Shown here: positions 58,301 to 64,000 of the stretch, in pieces
How positions within the stretch are numbered: the stretch's first letter is position 1
Layout of the letters: every line of letters begins with the position of its first letter
Source: Haliclystus octoradiatus
Taxonomy: Eukaryota; Cnidaria; Staurozoa; Stauromedusae; Haliclystidae
Reading direction: 5' to 3'
Assembly: GCA_916610825.1 (NCBI GenBank)
Contig: OU744446.1
Span: 35,937,833-36,001,832 of the forward strand
DNA length: 64,000 nucleotides
Notes under the pieces: model-generated
What the model saw: only the letters and a program-made list of their open reading frames with translations
The model's database searches: none
What the model was told of the DNA's origin: nothing
Position numbers and translations under genes: made by a program

Positions 58301-61300
58301 TGGGTTGTAGCAGAGCTTGGTTGTAGCATGTGATATATCCTGACAAAGCTCGATGATTGATCTTGAACTCATATTGATTATTCATTGAGAACGCTGTAAT
58401 TTGTGAAGCTTGTCAAAACAATTCAGATGACAAAGAAGAATGAAATGAATGGTATTCTTCAGAATTTTTAAAAATTATGAGCTACAGTCAAACCTGTTAT
58501 AACGGTCACCTCTATACAGCGGCCACCTGTCAATAGTGGTCACTCTCTTGATGTCTAAAATAATATTTTCTATTGAATCAAACCTGTATATAAAGGCCAC
58601 CTGTCTATAGTGGTCAATTTATCTACCTCTCTTAGCTGGCCGTTATATACAGGTTTTACTGTATCTCTAAATATCTTCAAAATCAAACATTAATGTCTTT
58701 AATATACAGCCTGATTCAGGGTCCGACAAAAGTGGGATCCTAGATCCCGGAAGGCTAGAGAAAATTCAGAAGAAAATTGATGTTTTCAATGATTTATTGA
58801 TCAAACATCAACAAAAAAATCCAAAAGAAAATGTTGATATGCCTCCAAGATCCCAGAAGGCTGAACCTTTTATCGGACCCTGGCCTTATTGCTAGAACTC
58901 TATTACAAATCTGTAGAATTGTATACCTGTCAAACGCAGGTTGTGAAGCTTCAAATCCTCTGGATACTTTCACTTTATGAGAACCAACCTAAATCAATCG
59001 GAGACAGAATAGAGAATACAGCTCTTGACAAGCGTTCTTACAAGTCACAATATACTTGTACATACCTGGACTCCTGGTTGCTCCCAAAACAATGGAACAG
59101 ATCCTCTTGTTTGAACAAATGAAGTAACAGTTTCATCATTAATAACCAACTGAAACATACAACAACATAATTATATAAAACAGTCTCAACAACCACTAAT
59201 CAATAGTTTTTACGGTATATTCAAATCCTTCATTATAATGATCTGGATCTGAACGTTATGGATGTAAATTCAGGTCAAAAATAAATTAAAATAGGGTTCA
59301 AAATAAATATAGCCCTCATCCCATCCCAACCAGATCCCAACTACATTGTATTATTTGTTAAACAATGTTTATTCTTGTGTATCATATTGTGCCTCTAATC
59401 TTAAATAACCTTATCGTACTTCCTAAGTAGGGAAGACTATGGATGCAGGTGATTTCGGACAGAAAACTTTCGATTGATGTAATTAAGCATTTGCTTCTTG
59501 CATTTCTGTGAGTTTTGTGAGTGAAATTCACTGTCCAGAGTCATCCCAGTGTGACCGAAATCACCTCGCTCAACTAGGGGTTAAAGAATGATTAAATACC
59601 CGGCACTCGAATATATTTCATTCTCCGACAATTTACCCTTTAAACATGGCACATTACCTATTAAATGATATACAACATATTTTTTTCGAACAAAAAGTAA
59701 AAAACAAAAAGCGTCCAAAGTGAACCCGACCTCCCTTACTACAGTAATGTCACTCAAGCGTTTATCTAAAAATGTAAGGTTTGCGGAAGGTAAAATATTT
59801 TGTCAGGATGGCTATATATTTCAAAGTCCAAATATCAAGATCTGGGTCTGGCCAGTAGGTGAAGATCTTATATGTCAAAAAAGTCCAGAAATTTGGAAAC
59901 CTGCTTGCGGATGCCTAGCAAAATTCACAAGGAAAAGGTAAATGCTGGATATAAAGCTAAAATAAAGTTTTGACTATACGTTTTTATGATTGTAAAATCC
60001 CTCAAACGTTTATCTAAAAATTGAAGGTTTGCGGAAAGTAAAACATTTTGTCGGACATTACTGGCTAAATATTTCAAGGGACCAGTATCCAGATCTGGGT
60101 CTGGCCAGTAGATGAAGATCTTATATGATCCTAGGATGCAGATCATGGTTCAGGACAAGCAATATTAAGCAGATTTACAGTATCTTTTAATTTTAGAGAC
60201 TTTTTACTAACCTGTTCTGTTTCAACAAAATTTGCCACATGACCCTCATCATTTGTTCCTCTGACGTTAAATCTTGTGCCAGCGCGATCAGAACTCAAAC
60301 GTGATATCAGACAAGCTTTTGCTTGATTGGAACCAACATAAATTGTTCTTATATCAATACTACCACATGTCATACGTACTAACCATTTATCACAATTTAA
60401 ACCAAATTTACTCAAAAGTAAATGGAACGAACGATTCCTGATAAAAACAAAAACAAGAAAAATTTAAGAAATTTAGAGTCATCAGACACACGAGCATTGA
60501 TTGAGCTCCAACATCTGAAAAAAGAATGTTTTCATCTGGAAATTCACATTTTTATTAAGGGTATAAATAATGATTTTAAAAAGCACAAATGTTTTTAATC
60601 TGATCTAATAAAGTTTAAAGTGTATATCCCGGATATTGGGAGATTGCTTCTTTAGATAGGGAAAAATTTTCTATTCGCATGATCTTCTTGTGTTTTTACT
60701 TTGCGCGATCATTCCTCCTTCAAAAATGCAGTCAAAGTAACGATTTTGGGTTAATTTTGTGTCTCACTCCTTTTCCTCGAAAAGGAACCCGTTTATTTTC
60801 AACAAGAGAGTTTACACCGGAAAAAACACTAAACTTTTTACTTATTTGTCTCTAAATAAAAAAACACTAAACCAAATGACAATCTGTTTTCGGAATGAAA
60901 TTTTCAACGTTTAGCTGAAGATTTAGAGCTATATTTGATCAATATTAAAGATCCAAGTAAAGAGATATAAGCCTCTAAAGTCAAAAGTTTTTAGTTTTGC
61001 ATTTATCTCATTAAAGTGCTCACACGATTAACACCTCTTTAATATAGTATTGGTATTTAACACCACCGTAATATAGTATTGGTATACTTTCTCGATCTGA
61101 TTTACTCAAACACCTCATGTACACAACACAAGCAAACATTAAAATCTGCTATCACAATTACCTCTACACAGCGTCTACCTGTACATAGTAACTACCTGTA
61201 AATAGTGACCAGCTGTACATAGTAGTCAACTGTCTATAGTGGCCACTCCAGTACCTACTGTACTGTATACGAAAGGGTGGGGAAATGTTGGTATTATATG

Positions 61301-64000
61301 AAAGTGTCATTGCAAATGTTTCTAATTTTGCAAGAAACTGTTTATAAAGTCACCTTTTATAACGAATTATTGTTTATAACGTACTGAATTTAGCCGGATT
61401 CCTGGAGATATTTAGTATCTTTTTTTATAATAAAGAATTGGCTATAACCGTTAAGCGGCACATCGCTTATAGGCTACATTTTCAAAGTTCCCTAAGGGTG
61501 TCGTTATAAACAGTTTCTACGGCATTATATTTTGAATGAACCCAATACTGTAACAAGTTCATTTGATGATTTTAAAATGTGAAGGCCTACAGTATGAATC
61601 CAGGTCAAATTTGCCTCTTTAAAATTTTAAATATTCAAGTGCACTTACCAAAAAAATCGATTATCAGATTCTTTTTGCAAATGTTTTCTTTGTGATGATA
61701 ATGACAAATCATATGGTGGATTCTCACCAGCAGTCCAAGAAAAGTAAAAACAACCAGACATTATTAATTTCTGTACTTCGTTAACTTTACTATCTAATTC
61801 TGATGGTTCTTGCAAAGCGACTCCAGTGCATCCTGATATCCGAAATATATCTGATTCGCATATTTTACCAATAGATGTACAGCCAGTAACTAACATAAGA
61901 TATGAGTAGCATTCGTCATCTATTGAAGGGATGAAAAATAATATATACAGTGAAACCTGTATATAACAGCCAGCTACAAGAGGTAGATAAATTGACCATT
62001 ATAGACAGGTGGCCTTTATATACAGGTTTGATTCAATAGAAAATACTATTTTAGACATTGCAAGAGTGACCACTATAGACAGGTGGCCGCTGTATAGAGG
62101 TGACCGTTATAACAGGTTTGACTGTATTCCGATCATGATGTTATCAAGGGTTACAGGTATAATGGGATTTATCATTGATCTACATCCAATCTAACGTCTA
62201 CAGGGCTATTGTTCGTAGGCAAGTAGCATTAGTGATGTTTGATTTAGATATCATGTCGCATCGAGCTTTGATATGGGTAAAATTGTATCGGTACCAATAT
62301 TCGATATGGGAAACAATATTTGGACCAATATGGTTGGAAGCTGTTTTGAGATTAAAAATACTTTATGTAATTTTGATTGTTCTTATATCTTTATTTTCTT
62401 CACACTATTTATAATTTAGTTTATAATCAATCACTTTATTTTGTTCTATGTACTTAGTTTCTAACTGAGTAACTTTGTCCAAATTTTTGTATCGGCTTCA
62501 TATCAATAGGCATTTTCTTTGCTTTCCAATCAGACATATCGGATCGAACTGAAAATATAGGATCACATCGGCCAGGGTCCGATAAAAGTGGGGATCCTGG
62601 GATCCTAGACCCCGGTAGGCTATACAAAATTCAGAAGAAACTCGATGTTTTTAAGGATTTTCTGGTTAAACCTCAACAAGAAAAATCAGAAGAAAAAGTT
62701 GAAATGCCCCTAGGATCTCAGAAGGCTGAACCTTTTATCGGACCCTGGGATCGGCATTTTCCTACATCAAACAGCACTACTTCGGACCTAGGTATCATAC
62801 CTATATATAGATTCATTACACCAAGGCAAGCATAAGCATCAGTGACTTTTGTGTACTGCCGACGTAGAGCATCGGCTTCAGCAGTACCTGGAAATAGAGA
62901 AAAACAATAATATCTCATGGTATAACAGAAGCAATAATTCATTTTGCACAAAGTTATCTTGTATATTCTAACTTTTAAATTTACAGATGTATAAATGTAG
63001 AGTCCTGTTTTTCAAGTGCATGATTTCAAAATGTGGGATATCGTCACTGATGGAGGGGTTCCTTGCTGCTTTCTTAGGAGTCGATTTCTTGAAACGCAGT
63101 GGGAAATTTCAAAATTCAAAATTCAAGTTTCCAAAATACTCTTGCGTTGACACATTTTTAACGTATGTAGAACCATTCCAACGTATGTCAAACGCATTTT
63201 TAATGCATGTCAAAATTGACGAATTCTTGTTTGTATGAAATCACTGATTTTAATTTCCTGTTCAATTGTGTTGTTTTGAATCGAAGAAGACAACTTTCAA
63301 TTTCTTCTATTACGGAAAATCCTTTGATTTCTTTCGTATTATTACAAATTTTGCATAACACTATTGATTTCATCTATCTTTTGAACAACATATACGTAAT
63401 AATGATATAAAATTTTCAATGAAATTCAAGTTCTTGTCTCGCGCAACAATTTTTGACAGAGTGTTTATGCATTTCAGTTATTTGGTAACCCTCCACTGTT
63501 TAAAATTTCTTTAGGGGGGTGGGGTGGGGTGTAAAGAAGCCTTCATCTCTAAATTCTCAAAAGAGGGACAGTGAGTTCACTGACGAATATACAGGCCTGC
63601 CATAAATATAGATTTCATTCTGTGTGCGTAATCGATTGGTTAATTTGAAATGTTGTTTTCTTGATATTAAAGCAAAAATAATATTGAAAGATGTATATTT
63701 ATTCGCATTTGCGGTAATTAAAATGAATTTACAAAACAGTACACTCAATTTTGTGACATTGTCTGATTTCTCAAATTTTTTCTCCTTCAAGGTCCATCTC
63801 AACGCTTAAAATTTTCCATAATATAGGCTATTGTTCTACGATTGTTTAGAAGTTTGATATGTCTCATTTTGAAAAGTTAAGCTTTGCAATTAAGTGAAAT
63901 GAGTAATACATTAAATATTTAATATTAATATTGAAATGAACAATAGAAAACCGGGTAGAAAACTTACTCAGTTCGGCTACAACACCTCCTTCAAACATCA
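43378..64000 (-). CDS. Synaptojanin (SAC + inositol 5-phosphatase + RRM-like + Pro-rich tail), 5' end outside window
   Basis: Exons in coding order: (64000)-63968, 62887-62801, 61919-61649, 60437-60212, 59149-59066, 58988-58927, 57751-57655, 56972-56803, 55563-55482, 54598-54440, 53742-53574, 52828-52546, 51645-51505, 50971-50782, 49945-49787, 49535-49334, 49211-49103, 47937-47734, 46249-46171, 45797-45024, 44346-43378. Phase is continuous for 1515 residues plus TAA. The SAC domain shows [25 protein letters not shown] and the catalytic CX5RT in [12 protein letters not shown]. The 5-phosphatase has [51 protein letters not shown] and RTSDHR. An RRM-like domain follows ([13 protein letters not shown]), then two large acidic/Pro-rich exons with [19 protein letters not shown] and [13 protein letters not shown]. 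Synaptojanin removes 4- and 5-phosphates from phosphoinositides during clathrin vesicle uncoating. No NPF motif is visible in the tail. Confidence 0.96.
44481..44587. mobile_element. CCCCTRCGAAAAACAGTTCA-family MITE in a synaptojanin intron
   Basis: CCCCTGCGAAAAACAGTTCA faces GAACTGTTGTCGCAGGGG. Between them are ATGAACAGTTCATGAACAG and GTTAAATGGCTCCAATTG. Confidence 0.78.
46348..46642. mobile_element. PIF/Harbinger-like MITE
   Basis: The left end CCTGGTTCATATGCC and the right end CGTATGAACCAGGCC (then TTA) are inverted. ACATGTGCCGATCC and GGATCGGCACATGT lie next in. The interior shares GTTTCAGACGCCGTTTCA with 7321-7580. A solo end (TATATGAACCAGGCCTGAG) lies at about 46898-46917. Confidence 0.65.
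46930..46990 (+). mobile_element. Truncated SINE (type B) tail
   Basis: CTGGTGAAAAAAAGCTACAA then GCTTACCCAGTTTGTTGATA matches the 3' part of the SINE at 16003-16305. Confidence 0.55.
47100..47720. other. Unassigned stretch of a synaptojanin intron
   Basis: Two overlapping open frames lie here, 47147-47470 on - (107 aa) and 47355-47717 on + (120 aa). Neither shows a family motif, signal peptide or clear splice structure. The + frame (with ending [17 protein letters not shown]) has a slightly more protein-like composition and might be a decayed transposon frame. Confidence 0.3.
47997..48163. mobile_element. Pogo/Tigger-like MITE
   Basis: It runs from CAGTGAAACCTGTATCTAAC to CCGGTTTGACTGTA with a small central deletion. 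Confidence 0.82.
48334..48408. mobile_element. Solo end of a third pogo-like family (CAGTCAAACTCCTCGTAAG)
   Basis: CAGTCAAACTCCTCGTAAGC then AACCACTCAAGGGACTCTCC and TATGGTCGCTTACAAGGAGT. Preceded by TA. The partner end is not visible. Confidence 0.5.
50040..50410. repeat. Dispersed element with a foldback end
   Basis: CCTATGAACTCTTGATATTT then GGCGCAC faces GTGCGCCAAATATCAATAGC then TCATAGG across about 45 bp (50063-50160). The rest matches 26690-26925. It lies in the synaptojanin intron between exons 50782 and 49945. Confidence 0.65.
51898..52290 (-). mobile_element. tRNA-derived SINE (type A)
   Basis: On the minus strand, the head reads ATTATCTCAGATGGCAGAGC (A box) and ATGGTTCAAATCCTCC (B box). 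A body follows with GCAACGATGCGCC-type and AGAGTCG-type blocks, ending near GGGCGACACTGATCCCATC. A close second copy is at 55796-56160. Confidence 0.75.
53785..54496. repeat. Tandem duplication (about 350-360 bp) including the end of a synaptojanin exon
   Basis: The two units, about 53785-54144 and 54145-54496, each start CCTGATAARYTTACRTAAAC. Each ends with GTTCCTTTTACGCTA, CACCAGTCCCAGAATACATG and CG. The right unit is the true 3' end of exon 54440-54598; the left unit carries a 50-odd-bp copy of that exon end with a changed donor region. Confidence 0.8.
55014..55269. mobile_element. MULE-like MITE with perfect 9-bp target duplication
   Basis: The element (55023-55260) starts TAGCCTGCGTGCAGACCCAA and ends TTGGGTCTGCGCGTAGGCTA. 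The 9-mer CATTCTCAG flanks it (55014-55022 and 55261-55269). The terminus is shared with 15300-15621 although the interiors differ. Confidence 0.87.
55796..56160 (-). mobile_element. tRNA-derived SINE (type A), well preserved head
   Basis: On the minus strand it starts GTAGGAGGATTAGCTCAGAT then GGCAGAGCAACCC, and has GTGGTTCAAATCCCCC as B box. The body includes GGCGCATCGTTGCGCATTAA and AAAAAAGCCACTCATCTAGA and ends with GGGCGACACCGTCTAC. Confidence 0.8.
56320..56498. mobile_element. Pogo/Tigger-like MITE, reverse orientation
   Basis: It runs from AGTCAAACATGTTATAACGG to TATAAAGGTTTCACTGTA. The minus-strand frame 56229-56435 is largely this element. Confidence 0.83.
57456..57649. mobile_element. 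Fourth pogo-like MITE family, inserted beside a splice donor
   Basis: The element (57458-57647) starts CAGTCAAACTCAGTTAATAT and ends ATATTAAGCAAGTTCGACTG, flanked by TA. Inside are several TTAATRTCCC words. Its right flank TA is intron position +6/+7 of the synaptojanin exon 57655-57751. Confidence 0.82.
57842..58040. mobile_element. Partial PIF/Harbinger-like MITE
   Basis: GGCCAGGTTCATATGTCAAT and then GTTTTAAGAATTTCATAC and CTAAAGGTGTGCTTATTC follow the left two thirds of the 7321 and 46348 elements. The right end is missing. Confidence 0.5.
58485..58663. mobile_element. Pogo/Tigger-like MITE, reverse orientation
   Basis: It is complete, from CAGTCAAACCTGTTATAACG to TATACAGGTTTTACTGTA, preceded by TA. 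Confidence 0.88.
58709..58890. mobile_element. hAT-like MITE with 8-bp target duplication
   Basis: The element (58717-58882) starts CAGGGTCCGACAAAAGTGGG and ends TTTATCGGACCCTG. The flanks are GCCTGATT and GCCTTATT. It lies 45 bp from the donor of synaptojanin exon 58927-58988. Confidence 0.83.
59747..60131. repeat. Two tandem hAT-MITE-related copies, about 245 bp apart
   Basis: GCGTTTATCTAAAAATGTAA then GGTTTGCGGAAGGTAAAATA and GATCTGGGTCTGGCCAGTAG occur at about 59757-59880 and again at about 60003-60131. The first part is the inverse of the interior of the 2974-3177 element. Short frames here (59720-59941, 59925-60146) are repeat translation. Confidence 0.65.
61948..62126. mobile_element. 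Pogo/Tigger-like MITE
   Basis: It is complete, from CAGTGAAACCTGTATATAAC to TATAACAGGTTTGACTGTA. It lies about 30 bp upstream, in coding sense, of synaptojanin exon 61649-61919 and may include part of the branch-point region. Confidence 0.88.
62454..62548 (-). other. Candidate alternative terminal exon in a synaptojanin intron
   Basis: A TTTTCAG acceptor-like site precedes 62548. The sequence then reads, in the phase left by exon 62801-62887, [20 protein letters not shown] and [10 protein letters not shown], then TAA at 62454-62456. The main transcript clearly skips it (62801 joins 61919). It could be a chance frame or a fragment of another gene. Confidence 0.25.
62573..62747. mobile_element. 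hAT-like MITE (CAGGGTCCG family)
   Basis: It starts CAGGGTCCGATAAAAGTGGG and ends TTTATCGGACCCTG. The flanks are ACATCGGC and GGATCGGC. It ends about 55 bp from the synaptojanin exon 62801-62887. Confidence 0.8.
62888..63967. other. Synaptojanin intron without recognised features
   Basis: About 1.1 kb of AT-rich sequence. The short frames at 62987-63238, 63207-63410, 63557-63802 and 63624-63809 show no motif. Only the polypurine/G-rich spot GGGGGGTGGGGTGGGGTG near 63514 stands out. Confidence 0.5.

Overview
The window is AT-rich animal nuclear DNA. Coding sequence is split into many short exons with GT-AG junctions, and introns and gaps are crowded with small DNA transposons, tRNA-derived SINEs and simple repeats. 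All recognised proteins are animal types (PUR-family nucleic-acid binder, dihydropyrimidinase/CRMP, synaptojanin, TMEM126), so an invertebrate animal is likely; I cannot name the species. I built the gene models by hand from splice signals, reading-phase continuity and family knowledge; for each of the four multi-exon genes the exon lengths sum to an open frame.

Layout: the tail of a LINE lies at the left edge, then a TMEM126-like gene on the + strand (about 0.56-1.03 kb). Four genes follow head to tail on the - strand: a Pur-alpha/beta homologue (3472-11827, 9 exons, 247 aa); an adenylate-kinase-like P-loop protein (13794-19795, 6 exons, 426 aa) with a perfect RFX-type X-box upstream; a dihydropyrimidinase/CRMP gene (21354-42053, 20 exons, 570 aa) that combines the catalytic metal ligands of dihydropyrimidinase with a CRMP-type tail; and synaptojanin (43378 to beyond 64000, 21 exons seen, 1515 aa, lacking only the N-terminal few dozen residues). 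These genes do not form one pathway. Synaptojanin and CRMP are both known for neuronal roles in other animals, but the linkage need not be functional.

Mobile DNA is the other main content. There are at least 15 copies of a pogo/Tigger-like MITE of about 178 bp (CAGTSAAACCTG ends, TA target), three other pogo-like MITEs, hAT-like MITEs with 8-bp target duplications, MULE-like elements with 9-bp target duplications (including a 2.0-kb element inside the PUR gene), PIF/Harbinger-like elements, foldback elements, a recurrent TTCATGAAC-rich element, and three tRNA-derived SINE types, one nested inside a pogo MITE. There is also a 105-bp-arm near-perfect hairpin, an AAT microsatellite of about 620 bp, and two local duplications that copied pieces of exons with their splice donors.

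I saw no bacterial-type system, CRISPR array, rRNA or canonical tRNA gene. The best leads are the dihydropyrimidinase/CRMP hybrid, the X-box next to the divergent adenylate-kinase-like gene, the 2-kb MULE-like element, the start-codon-only first exon of the CRMP gene, and the partial exon duplications.
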